64,000 bases of DNA from Deinococcus sp. YIM 77859 (GTDB lineage Bacteria; Deinococcota; Deinococci; Deinococcales; Deinococcaceae), in the NCBI RefSeq assembly GCF_000745175.1, contig NZ_JQNI01000004.1, positions 62,001 through 126,000 of the forward strand, given 5' to 3'. Positions 1 to 7,588 of the stretch are shown here, piece by piece; position 1 is the first letter of the stretch, and every line of letters begins with the position of its first letter. A model generated the notes under the pieces. It did no database searches. It had not been told where the DNA came from and saw only the letters and a program-made list of their open reading frames with translations. Position numbers and translations under genes: made by a program.

Positions 1-1100
1 GCCAGATGCTGTTGGCTCCCCAGCATGAGGTGGGCATCCGCCGCCTCGCGTAAAGCCTCGCGAGCGGCCACCGGCGAGCCGAGGACGGCATGGGCCTCCA
101 CCAGATGCAGCAGAACCCAAATCACCTCACGGGTACACCCGCTGGTCTGGAAGTACCCCGAAGCCGCGTTCAGCCTTTCAAGGCCACGAGGATTGGCCTG
201 GCGGACCATTGCCGCCCCTAATCGCCAGTCCAGGTAAGCCTGCGCTCGGGGCGTTTTCACGAGGGCCTTCGCTCGTGCCAGGCTGCCGCGTTCAGCCGTC
301 TCGTCACCTCCGGCTGTGGCGAGCGCGGTCAGGCCAAGCTGCGCGTAGAACTCGGTTTCGGGTTGTTGCTGCTCACGTGCCAGATGAATCGCCCGCCCGA
401 ATGACTCGCGTGCCTGGTTCCATTGGCCCTGAGCAGAGAACCACATTCCCCAGCGGTAGGCCAGCAGCGCGGTGGCCAGCGGGCAACTTGTAGCCCGCCT
501 CTCAGCAGCCGAGAGAGCCTGCTCCGCATCCTCGAATCTCCCCAGATAGGTGGCACTGGCAGCTCGGGCCAAGAGCACATAGACGCGGCGCATAGCGTTG
601 GCGTGTTCCTCCGCAAACTGGAGATACGCCTCGGCCTTCACATCGTTCCCCTGATGGGCGGCCACCAGCGCGATGGACTGGGCCACCGCCGACTGTACGA
701 GCAGGTCCGCACTGACGGCGTGACTCCAGGCTTCATCGAGCAGGGCGGCGGCCTGGGTCACTTCACCGCATTGCTGCTCCAGAACGGCCGCTTCTCGCAG
801 GGCCAGGGCAGCATCCCTGGCGGTCATCCGTTCTACGTCCAGACTGCTGAGTTGCGCGCGTGCAGCCGCAAACTCTCCCTCAAATCGCAAGCAGGTTGCC
901 AGCTCCACCCGTGCCGCCTGATCTCCCTTCGCCACGGCCATCAGGAGTAGACGGCGGGCCTTCAGAGCATCACCCAGATGAAGGTGACAGACCCCGCCCC
1001 AGCGAAAGTCCTGTGCGCCCGGCCGCTTCAGGGCCTCGAACAGTTGAGCGCCCTGCTGGTATTCACCGGTCAGAACGGCTTTGAGGAGGGCCTGAGCCAT
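1..1100 (-). CDS. TPR-repeat protein, 3' end outside window
   Basis: An uninterrupted minus-strand reading frame runs from an ATG at 1100 to the window edge (about 366 residues seen, C-terminus missing). It is almost entirely alpha-helical and Ala/Leu/Glu-rich, with repeated helical pairs typical of tetratricopeptide repeats, for example the stretch YLQFAEEHANAMRRVYVLLA. There is no signal peptide or membrane segment, so it should be cytosolic. TPR arrays like this often form the C-terminal sensor half of large bacterial regulators, but no DNA-binding or NTPase domain is visible here, so the role is open. The Shine-Dalgarno is weak and an upstream in-frame CTG could also start it. Confidence 0.7.
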   Translation of the reverse strand, partial: MAQALLKAVLTGEYQQGAQLFEALKRPGAQDFRWGGVCHLHLGDALKARRLLLMAVAKGDQAARVELATCLRFEGEFAAARAQLSSLDVERMTARDAALALREAAVLEQQCGEVTQAAALLDEAWSHAVSADLLVQSAVAQSIALVAAHQGNDVKAEAYLQFAEEHANAMRRVYVLLARAASATYLGRFEDAEQALSAAERRATSCPLATALLAYRWGMWFSAQGQWNQARESFGRAIHLAREQQQPETEFYAQLGLTALATAGGDETAERGSLARAKALVKTPRAQAYLDWRLGAAMVRQANPRGLERLNAASGYFQTSGCTREVIWVLLHLVEAHAVLGSPVAAREALREAADAHLMLGSQQHL

Positions 1101-1217
1101 GGCCCCAGGATATGCCGGGAACAGAAGGAGGTGGTGCGGAGATGACCAGCCGCCTTTCTTTCTGAGAATTCGATTGGCCCATACCATTTTCGCTGTTCTG
1201 GACGCTCCAAACCGTTT

Positions 1218-1251
1218 CCTAAACGCTACCAAACCGGGGGTTCCCTAGCCT
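1218..1251 (+). promoter_or_regulatory. Promoter with shared 20-bp element (copy 1)
   Basis: CCTAAACGCTACCAAACCGG at 1218-1237 is followed after exactly 8 nt by the -10-like TAGCCT (1246-1251). The same element with the same 8-nt gap and the same TAGCCT recurs at 3495-3528. AAAC repeats at 1209, 1221 and 1231 could be regulator half-sites. It would drive the small peptide gene and the genes after it. Confidence 0.7.
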
Positions 1252-1269
1252 TGTCCTCACGAGGACAAG
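1250..1269 (+). promoter_or_regulatory. Palindrome covering the Shine-Dalgarno of the peptide gene
   Basis: CTTGTCCTCACGAGGACAAG is a perfect inverted repeat with arms of 8-9 bp. It lies just after the -10 box and includes the GAGGA ribosome-binding site of the peptide gene at 1272. It could be an operator at the transcription start, or an RNA hairpin that masks the ribosome-binding site. Confidence 0.55.
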
Positions 1270-1271
1270 AG

Positions 1272-1427
1272 ATGAAGACCCTGAAGAAAACTCTCCTTTC
1301 GCTGTTGTGCTGCACGTTCCTCGTCACCGGGTATGCAGGGGCCGATCCCAGCACCGGGCATGGTCCCGGCTTGATGCCCGCCAGCCCCCCGCCGCCTCCC
1401 CCATGCACTTCCCTCTGCGGGAACTGA
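1272..1427 (+). CDS. Small secreted proline-rich peptide (51 aa)
   Basis: ATG at 1272 follows GAGGACAAGAG and opens a 51-codon frame ending TGA at 1425-1427. The N-terminus (MKTLKKTLLSLLCCTFLVTG) is a clear signal peptide with a Lys-rich start and a hydrophobic core. Cleavage after GYAGA would leave about 27 residues: a Gly/Pro segment with a run of six prolines, then a tail with two cysteines (CTSLCGN) that could form a disulfide. It lies 71 nt before the M23 lipoprotein gene and shares its promoter. I do not recognise a family. It could be a secreted signal, a toxin-like peptide or a wall ligand. The proper start, ribosome-binding site and signal peptide argue that it is real despite its size. 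Confidence 0.6.
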   Translation: MKTLKKTLLSLLCCTFLVTGYAGADPSTGHGPGLMPASPPPPPPCTSLCGN

Positions 1428-1498
1428 TCTCGGTCCGTTTCTGCCGCCGGTTAGCGGTAGATAAAGCAAAGAGCCTCTCATTTACAAGGAGCCAACTG

Positions 1499-2839
1499 AT
1501 GCGTCGAATTGCCGCTCTCTCCGCCGTCATCACCCTCTCCGCCATCCTTGCCGCCTGCGGCAACTCCGAGATCGCACAACAATCTCCCCAGACTGAATCC
1601 ACAGCGTCCCCTGCGGTGGACCCCGGCCAGGTGCAACGCATCTATGCCGAGACCGACAAGTACCTGCTCTTTGCGGGCACACGGCAGCAGGACGGTGCCC
1701 GCATCCAGGACGGTCGGCTGTGGCTGCGCGACAAGCAGAGCGGTCAGACTAGGCTGCTCGAAGACAGTGCACAGTTCGGCCGGAACTACCTCGTGCAGGG
1801 CGCTGCACTGGCACCGCAAAACGACTTTGCCTACGCCGTGATCTCGGTGCCGGACGCCCAGCGGGGCCAGAACGATTACCTTGTACGTATCGCAGTGGAC
1901 AGCAACACGCAGCAGGTACTCGGCACTGACCGCGACCTCGGGGTCTTCCTCTTCAATGGGTACAGCCTCGCGGTCTCCCCGGACGGCCGCAACCTCGCCT
2001 TCAAAGCCAGCAGTTTCGAGTCGAAGGCTGAACCCGGCGTTCGGCGCGACGACCCACACTACGCTTCTGAGGGCCAAGCGCTGCAAGAAGAGAATTACAT
2101 CTATGAGCTGCCCGTCACGCGAACGCTCGCCGCCCAGGGACTCACCAAGCAGAGCATTATGCGAAAGGTGGCCCTCGACGACGGGCAGGGCCTGATGCCC
2201 AGGTACGCGGCCAATGGCACGCTGTCCACCGTGGCCACTCCCGTTGCTTTCTCTAAGGGAACGGAGTTGCAACCGCAGGCGCAGGCGTACAACCTGCGCG
2301 TGCCGATGGAGATCAACGCGTTCTTCATCTACCGCGCGTACAACTACATGACCCACACCGGCAACGACTCCTACGCCCTCGACTGGGGCCGGGACGGGAA
2401 CGGTGACGGGGTGGGTGACTGCGGGTACAACATCGTCGCGGCCAACCGTGGGCGCGTCACGACCGCCAAATGGACCGACACAGGGTACGGCTACTACATC
2501 GTCCTGAACCACGACATCGCTGACGGCCTGGGTGGCAACCTCCAGGCGAAGACGCTGTACGCCCACATCACCGACCTCAGCAAGGTGTATCTCGATCAGG
2601 TGGTGACGCCAGGCACAGTAATCGCCACACTCAACAAGACAGGTTCCGGTTCCGGCAACGTGTGCCATCTGCACTTCGCGTACCGGACCCTCAGTGATTC
2701 TCCAATTAAACCTGCGACCTCTCTGAAGCCCATGTTGGGAATGGGGCCGACATCAACACCGAATGGCAGCGGATCGTGCCCGATCACAGGGTTTGAGAAC
2801 GCCAATACGGCGACGTTCTACCGCTACTATCCCTGTTAA
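1499..2839 (+). CDS. M23-family peptidase lipoprotein
   Basis: Start ATG 1499 is preceded by AAGGAG (1486-1491). The first 20 residues form a lipoprotein signal ending in the lipobox LAAC, so Cys-19 or so should be lipidated. The 446-residue protein has a long unassigned N-terminal half that may be a beta-propeller-like sensor (NLAFKAS, PDGRN motifs). The C-terminal M23/LytM domain has HTGNDSYALDW and CHLHFAY, the usual metal-binding His/Asp and His-x-His sets. M23 enzymes cut peptidoglycan cross-bridges or activate amidases. This copy lacks LysM repeats, unlike the three M23 paralogues later in the window. It is cotranscribed with the small peptide upstream. Confidence 0.85.
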   Translation: MRRIAALSAVITLSAILAACGNSEIAQQSPQTESTASPAVDPGQVQRIYAETDKYLLFAGTRQQDGARIQDGRLWLRDKQSGQTRLLEDSAQFGRNYLVQGAALAPQNDFAYAVISVPDAQRGQNDYLVRIAVDSNTQQVLGTDRDLGVFLFNGYSLAVSPDGRNLAFKASSFESKAEPGVRRDDPHYASEGQALQEENYIYELPVTRTLAAQGLTKQSIMRKVALDDGQGLMPRYAANGTLSTVATPVAFSKGTELQPQAQAYNLRVPMEINAFFIYRAYNYMTHTGNDSYALDWGRDGNGDGVGDCGYNIVAANRGRVTTAKWTDTGYGYYIVLNHDIADGLGGNLQAKTLYAHITDLSKVYLDQVVTPGTVIATLNKTGSGSGNVCHLHFAYRTLSDSPIKPATSLKPMLGMGPTSTPNGSGSCPITGFENANTATFYRYYPC

Positions 2840-2868
2840 ACGTTCTGTTCCCAACCGCTGCACTTCTC

Positions 2869-2900
2869 CGCACCTGTGGGAGATGGTTCCCACAGGTGCG
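2869..2900 (+). terminator. 13-bp perfect hairpin after the M23 gene
   Basis: CGCACCTGTGGGA and its exact complement flank a 6-nt loop, followed by TTTCAGG. It sits 30 nt after the M23 stop and directly before the ribosome-binding site of the next gene. It may be an attenuating terminator or a stabilising hairpin rather than a full stop. Confidence 0.6.
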
Positions 2901-2915
2901 TTTCAGGAGGTTCCT

Positions 2916-3437
2916 GTGTTTCATCGATTCCGCCCTGCGCTCCCACTGGTCCTGGCTCTTGCCAGCTCGGCTCTTGGTCTGGGTGGCACCCAAACCGCCT
3001 CGGCCCTTGTCGGCACCGCGGCCTCGTTCTATAACGCCCCTATCTGTCGGCAACTCGGCTGCGTCTACCAGGGCGTGCGCCGCACCAAGCTGGAGGGCAG
3101 CGGCAATCCGGTGCAGATTTACCGATACGGCCTTCCAGGTGGGCAACAGGTCGAGGTGACACGCTACGACCTTCCGGGACAGCCGGGAAACGACCGAATC
3201 TACAGTGTTCGGTATCTCGGGGGCGCGGCGAGGAACGCACCTACCATTGCTGCCCGACTCGCTAGCGCCGCTGCTGGCTATCAGGTGACAGCAGCGCAGG
3301 TGACGCCGTGCTTGCAGAACAGAACGGCGAGCGCGGCTCAAGCCCAATTTGTCGCTTCCAGGGGATTCGAGGCGCCAAGTGTGCTTTGCTCCTCAAGTGG
3401 AACTCGGCCGGGCGTACTGATTCAGCTCACGAACTGA
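2916..3437 (+). CDS. Secreted protein of unknown function (173 aa)
   Basis: I chose the GTG at 2916 because AGGAGG lies 5 nt upstream and it starts an excellent signal peptide (VFHRFRPALPLVLALASSAL) ending near TASA. The mature part is about 140 residues with four to six cysteines, including PICRQLGCVY near the start and CLQ/VLCSS later, suggesting two disulfides. It contains short beta-rich segments (QVEVTRYDLPG, RIYSVRYLGG). No family is recognised. It follows the M23 lipoprotein gene on the same strand with only a hairpin between them. Confidence 0.7.
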   Translation: MFHRFRPALPLVLALASSALGLGGTQTASALVGTAASFYNAPICRQLGCVYQGVRRTKLEGSGNPVQIYRYGLPGGQQVEVTRYDLPGQPGNDRIYSVRYLGGAARNAPTIAARLASAAAGYQVTAAQVTPCLQNRTASAAQAQFVASRGFEAPSVLCSSSGTRPGVLIQLTN

Positions 3438-3455
3438 GGCTGGGGTTCAGGAACG

Positions 3456-3486
3456 GCCGCCCTCGCGCTCCCCGATTGAGGGCGGC
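3456..3486 (+). terminator. 9-bp hairpin after the 173-aa gene
   Basis: GCCGCCCTC and GAGGGCGGC are exact complements with a 13-nt loop, 18 nt after the stop codon. There is no T-run, so termination efficiency is uncertain. It separates the first transcription unit from the next promoter. Confidence 0.5.
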
Positions 3487-3494
3487 GTATGTCC

Positions 3495-3528
3495 CCTAAA
3501 CGCTACCAAACCGGTCAAGTCATAGCCT
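3495..3528 (+). promoter_or_regulatory. Promoter with shared 20-bp element (copy 2)
   Basis: A perfect second copy of the 20-bp element at 3495-3514, again followed by 8 nt and TAGCCT (3523-3528). Just after it lie a short palindrome ATAGCctgGCTAT and a wider GAGAGG/CCTCTC pair, so the leader of the lipoprotein gene may also be structured. Confidence 0.7.
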
Positions 3529-3625
3529 GGCTATCAGAGAGGTCAAGACGAAGACAAGCCCTCTCTCCTTGTCCGTTGTGTTGGGTCTACTGGCTGCAAG
3601 TCTCGTACAGAAGGAGAAAAACATC

Positions 3626-4645
3626 ATGCGTTCACCCTTTGTTCTCTCATCCCTGGTTCTGCTCACCGCCATGTTGGCTGCTTGTGGAACCACACCCACC
3701 GCTCAAAGTGGCGAGGCGGTTGATATCCCCAGCACTTCCTCTGCCACGCAGCCTGATGTGAATGCCTTCGTGCAACTCGCCGGTGTTCAACCAGATCGCA
3801 ATAACCTCCTGCTGCTCATTGACGGCAGTACCGATCAGGTCTATCAAATCGAACCCAAAGGCGAGAGTGGCATCAACGCCCAAAGTGTAGGCTATGTCGC
3901 AGTACCCTATACCGATGTCCAGTTCACGAAAACCACCACGAACGGGGCTGGGAGAGCGCTCCAGGCGCTAGCCACCTGTGGCGCCAGCACCGAGGGGCCG
4001 TACTACAAGAACATCAAGCAGGGCGGGGTCGGCTGGGACTTCGACGCCATCCTGCCTTACGACACAACCGGATATGGTCCACACCTGTACGGAGGTTATA
4101 GAACAAGTACCGTAAATATGGAGATTGGCCTCCAATACAATACTGGGAATACCTGGCAGGTTTACATGCGTATTGCCCAAGGGGCCAATAACCAGTACGC
4201 GCCTGACACAGGCGGAGTCTATACTACCAAGGGTTGGAACATGGGCAAGTATTACTTCGCAAACGGCGATACAGTACATTACAACACGCGCTCTGTAATC
4301 GGGAGTGACGGTGGACATTACATCATTAGCAAGTTCTCCAACACGATTACGGGTGCCTCCTATACGATAGGCTACAAGGGTACTGCTACATCCAACGACT
4401 TCGACGTCTCGTCACTCAGACCGTCGAACTCGGCGAACATCGAGCTACGGAAGGTCGTTAGCCTTGCGTCACCCACAACAGGCTCCAAGATCGTCAACGC
4501 GAAGATCCGCAACACAACGTACGCGACCAGCTCGGGAACCTCCAGCTCGTGGCCCAGCAACTTCTGCGCCGCCAACTATGGTAGCTTCGTCGTCTCCTAT
4601 GATACTGCTGCGCCCGCAGGTGCCGATACTGTCACCATCCGGTAA
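3626..4645 (+). CDS. Lipoprotein of unknown function (339 aa)
   Basis: ATG 3626 follows AAGGAG (3611-3616). The signal peptide ends in the lipobox LAAC, then a Ser/Thr-rich spacer. The remaining 300 residues are rich in Tyr, Asn, Gly and Thr (for example QYNTGNTWQVYMRI, ASYTIGYKGT), as in beta-sandwich or fibre-like surface proteins. Two cysteines (LATCGAST and SNFCAANYG) may pair. It uses the same conserved promoter as the peptide-M23 unit, so the two are probably expressed together. No known domain is recognised. An in-frame TTG at 3569 would add residues ahead of the signal and is unlikely. Confidence 0.75.
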   Translation: MRSPFVLSSLVLLTAMLAACGTTPTAQSGEAVDIPSTSSATQPDVNAFVQLAGVQPDRNNLLLLIDGSTDQVYQIEPKGESGINAQSVGYVAVPYTDVQFTKTTTNGAGRALQALATCGASTEGPYYKNIKQGGVGWDFDAILPYDTTGYGPHLYGGYRTSTVNMEIGLQYNTGNTWQVYMRIAQGANNQYAPDTGGVYTTKGWNMGKYYFANGDTVHYNTRSVIGSDGGHYIISKFSNTITGASYTIGYKGTATSNDFDVSSLRPSNSANIELRKVVSLASPTTGSKIVNAKIRNTTYATSSGTSSSWPSNFCAANYGSFVVSYDTAAPAGADTVTIR

Positions 4646-4909
4646 CTAGGTAGAATATTAGAACCCCATCGCACAGTAGTTCCACACTACTGGGGTGCCA
4701 TAACAGCCAGCGTTCGAGTTCGCTCTAAGTAGCTCGCGGGTGAGAACCAGGCCGTGCCGCCCGCGCACCCCCTCTCCCCGGCGCTGCGCACCGACCCTCG
4801 CCCGCAGGGGGCGAGGGTGAACCTGCGCCCGAAGGTGACGTGATGCGTTCTCGCTTGCTACTTACTACGGCTAGCTTATTCCCGTAGAAGAACGGTCAAT
4901 CGAGCAGGA
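4646..4909 (+). other. Intergenic stretch with two hairpins
   Basis: CAGTAGT/ACTACTG (4674-4692) is a likely terminator stem for the lipoprotein gene. ACCCTCGCCC/GGGCGAGGGT (4794-4818) is a perfect 10-bp stem with a 5-nt loop. At 4843 a 14-codon frame begins like a signal peptide (MRSRLLLTTASLFP) and then stops, which may be the remnant of a lost secreted-protein gene. Nothing else is seen. Confidence 0.45.
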
Positions 4910-4933
4910 ATGTTCTTTGAGTGAACATACCTT
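4910..4933 (+). promoter_or_regulatory. Promoter with ATGTTC-N7-GAACAT operator
   Basis: A perfect 6-bp inverted repeat (4910-4915 and 4923-4928) abuts the -10-like TACCTT (4928-4933). It lies 41 nt before the 181-residue secreted protein gene. The TGTTC/GAACA arms resemble ArsR/SmtB-type half-sites, but no regulator can be assigned. Confidence 0.45.
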
Positions 4934-4973
4934 CGACCATTCATTTCAAGGAGTTGCAAAGAAGGAGGACGCC

Positions 4974-5519
4974 ATGAGAAGAACGGTATTAGTGTTGAGC
5001 GCCTTAGCCTACGCAGGTAGCACCTATGCAGATGGCGTCTCCACGCAGAACACGCAAAAGATGCTCGTGTTGTCCTACTTCAAACAGAACAGCACATCTC
5101 CAGCTTGCGGACCGAACAACTTGGAGGCGTTGTCGAGCGCCACATTCTTTCCATCCTCGAACGAAATGTATATTTGGAATGCGGGTGCATTGAGTTATTA
5201 CAGGCTACAAAATCAGAGGGCCGTTCGGCTCTGGACAGCCACACCTATTGCGCCCAATGGAATCCCCGGTCCAGATGCACGTAAGGTATCAGTCAAGAAT
5301 ACCTTTACCGAGTGGTTCAAGAAAGATCATGGAATGAAAGACCTGTATGTGATCAACGAGTGTGGCTCTCTTCCAAAAGATGTGCGGAGTGGGCCTTTCT
5401 ACAACGTCCGAGTTCGTGACGTATACCAAGGAAACCTCACGCCCTCAGGGACTGTGCAGAATCGCAAGAAGGTTGCCTCACAGATCACCATTCCACGGGA
5501 TCACCTGTATAGTCCCTAA
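4974..5519 (+). CDS. Secreted protein of unknown function (181 aa)
   Basis: ATG 4974 has GAAGGAGG 5 nt upstream and starts a signal peptide (MRRTVLVLSALAYAGSTYA) with a plausible cleavage before DGVST. The mature domain has two cysteines (SPACGPN, NECGSL) and charged loops. It has fewer GC-rich codons than neighbouring genes, which may indicate recent transfer. It is the last of five consecutive exported unknowns on the plus strand. No family is recognised. Confidence 0.65.
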   Translation: MRRTVLVLSALAYAGSTYADGVSTQNTQKMLVLSYFKQNSTSPACGPNNLEALSSATFFPSSNEMYIWNAGALSYYRLQNQRAVRLWTATPIAPNGIPGPDARKVSVKNTFTEWFKKDHGMKDLYVINECGSLPKDVRSGPFYNVRVRDVYQGNLTPSGTVQNRKKVASQITIPRDHLYSP

Positions 5520-5676
5520 AAGCGAGTGCGCTAACCTCAGGTGGCATCATGCAGCAGGCACCTGGCTATCCACGCCATGACATTCAGCAGCATACTCAGG
5601 CGCTGGTCGTCATCGGCAGCCTGTAGCACCGGACGTCTAGGCGGATGCCCTCGTTCAAGCACACCACACCCGCAAT

Positions 5677-5880
5677 TTAAATGCTTTGCCGACGCCATCG
5701 CCGCACTTCCTCATCCGCCGTCTGGTCATTCACCTCCGCGTATCGCAGGGTCGTCTGAATGTGCTGATGCCCCAGCCGTTTGCGAATGGTCGCCAGGCTC
5801 ACTCCACCATTGACCAGCTCCGTCGCATGGCTATGGCGGAGCTGGTGCAGCGTGCAGATCCTGGGCCGCTTCGAGTCCAA
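5677..5880 (-). pseudogene. Tyrosine recombinase, C-terminal remnant
   Basis: The frame encodes the last 65 or so residues of a phage-type integrase, ending at TAA 5679-5677. The box II Arg (LHQLRHSHATEL), the LGH histidine (IRKRLGHQHI) and the catalytic Tyr (TTLRYAEV) are all present. The N-terminal core-binding domain and the first catalytic Arg are missing: homology ends near 5880, where an unrelated plus-strand frame abuts. It marks the scar of an integrated element. Confidence 0.8.
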
Positions 5881-5989
5881 CTCCCGCTACTACAGCATGA
5901 TTCGCCGTGACGACACCGGGCTGGTGCGCCAGGTGACCGAGGAGGAATTCGAGTTCGCGGTGGAGCAACTGCGGCAGAAAGCTTCCTGA
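5861..5989 (+). pseudogene. Orphan C-terminal gene fragment
   Basis: About 40 residues (starting LGRFESNSRYYSMIRRD and ending VEQLRQKAS) form a good helical C-terminus with a proper stop at 5989. The upstream sequence belongs to the recombinase remnant on the other strand. This looks like a gene tail joined to the recombinase by deletion. Its family is not recognised. Confidence 0.45.
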
Positions 5990-6016
5990 ACGGCCCGGGC
6001 ACTCCCCCGGCCGCCT

Positions 6017-7588
6017 TCACCTGAAGAGCGTGGGGGGCAGAACCTCCGGGGGGACCCCGAGGCGCTGCATCTGGGCCCGCAGATGCGCCACGGCGAGGTC
6101 CACGTCCGGCGAGGTGCAGGCCCGCGCTTCCTCCAGCGCCCGGAGAAGCACCGCCGGTGCCCGCTCATCGCCGCCGCGGAGCAGCTCCCGGGCAAGGTTG
6201 AGCTGGGCAATCACGGCGCGCTGCGGGAGCGCATTGCGCTTGGCCAGGGCCGCCGCCGCCTCGTAGAGGTGGACGCCTGCGTCCGGCTGGCCCCGCCGGA
6301 ACAGCAGCAGGCCCTGCGTGGCCACCAGATTCGCCCCGTTCCAGACGTTCCCCGGTGCCGTAGCCGCCTGGGCGCGTCGCAGGTAGGTCTCCGCGTCGTC
6401 CAGTTGATCGTCGCTGGCCAGGTAGTAGGCCATGTTGTTCAGCATGACTTCGTCGGCCGGATGTGCCGTGAGACCGAGCCGGGTCAGTTCAATCGCCCGG
6501 GCCGGGGTGGGATCCAGGGCACCGGCCAGGTACGCCGCCATGGTCACCGGCGTGGCGGCGTACGGCTCGTCCTGCAGCCAGCACTCGAAGGCGTCCCGCG
6601 CGGCCTCAAAACGGGACAGGCTGTACCGCTCCCAGGCACGCATCTCGAAGTTCCGGGGAACACTCTTCAACTGTTGCTCGTCCAGGGGCACCTGCACCTG
6701 CGGCGCCACCCACTGCACCTGCGCGACCGCGTTCTCGGTGGGCTGCTCGAGGGCCTGCCGGAACATCTTCCGCACGTGCTTGCTTTTCCCCCCATCCTTG
6801 AGTTCCAGCGTCCCCAGCGCCGCGGCCAGCTCACTGATGTGGAGGGGGTCGAGGTCCCAGTTCTCCACCAGGTCACGGGCCCGGCGAACAAACCGGGGCG
6901 CGACCCCCGCCACCATGGACGCGCTGATTTCCGCGGCGATCAGCCAGGGATCGTGCGGCGTGCGGTCTGAGCGGCGCAGGAGCGTCACGGCCGCGCGGGG
7001 GTCGTGCGTGTGCACGTGAAACCGCACGGCGGTGCGCAGGGCAAAGCGGTGCTGCGGCGCCAACGCGAGGGCCAGCTGAAGATGCCGCTCGGCCCGCTGC
7101 GCCTGCCCCAGGGCCGCGTAGGCGCGCGCCAGGTCCAGGTGCATCAGGGGGTTGTGCGGGAACTCGCGCAGGAGGGGCCGCAGCCGGCGGACCTCCGCCT
7201 GGACGGTCAGCAGACCGGTACTCTGCGGTGCCTGGAGAGCGGCCTCACCTGGCACCGGGAGGGCCAGCAGTGTCCGTGCCGACGCCAGGGCGGCGGGCGT
7301 CGTCTGCTCGGCATGCAGCAGCAGGTAGGCGGCGGCTTCTTCCGCCACGTCGGGCCGGTTCATCAAGGCCGCCGCACCCGTCAGTTCCGCCGCCCGGCCC
7401 ACGCTGGGCTTCGCCCCGAACTCCCGTTGCAGGGTCACCAGCCGCTGCACGCCCGCCTGCTGCGCGCGGGCTTTCTCGTCCGCGCCGGCACGCTGCAAAC
7501 TCCGCATTTCCCCGGTTTCGACGGCGGCGCGCGTGTCCCGCCAACGGGGAAGCACCCGGCGGTTCTTGGGCCTCGCGGGCAAGCTCAC
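6017..7588 (-). CDS. TPR-repeat protein partnered with kinase
   Basis: 523 residues, cytosolic, with no signal or membrane segment. A basic N-terminal tail (MSLPARPKNRRVLPRW) precedes an all-helical body with several recognisable TPR units, such as LMHLDLARAYAALGQAQRAE around residue 150 and VMLNNMAYYLASDDQLDDAE around residue 375. The start overlaps the stop of the kinase gene by 4 nt (ATGA), so the two are translationally coupled. TPR arrays are protein-docking scaffolds. A reasonable inference is that this is the partner or substrate of the kinase. It ends 17 nt from the end of the lost-gene scar. Confidence 0.8.
   Translation of the reverse strand: MSLPARPKNRRVLPRWRDTRAAVETGEMRSLQRAGADEKARAQQAGVQRLVTLQREFGAKPSVGRAAELTGAAALMNRPDVAEEAAAYLLLHAEQTTPAALASARTLLALPVPGEAALQAPQSTGLLTVQAEVRRLRPLLREFPHNPLMHLDLARAYAALGQAQRAERHLQLALALAPQHRFALRTAVRFHVHTHDPRAAVTLLRRSDRTPHDPWLIAAEISASMVAGVAPRFVRRARDLVENWDLDPLHISELAAALGTLELKDGGKSKHVRKMFRQALEQPTENAVAQVQWVAPQVQVPLDEQQLKSVPRNFEMRAWERYSLSRFEAARDAFECWLQDEPYAATPVTMAAYLAGALDPTPARAIELTRLGLTAHPADEVMLNNMAYYLASDDQLDDAETYLRRAQAATAPGNVWNGANLVATQGLLLFRRGQPDAGVHLYEAAAALAKRNALPQRAVIAQLNLARELLRGGDERAPAVLLRALEEARACTSPDVDLAVAHLRAQMQRLGVPPEVLPPTLFR

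Noticed and set aside
1478..2674. Long minus-strand open frame of 398 codons
   Set aside because: It mirrors the M23 lipoprotein gene and has the Val/Gly/Arg-rich composition typical of an antisense shadow.
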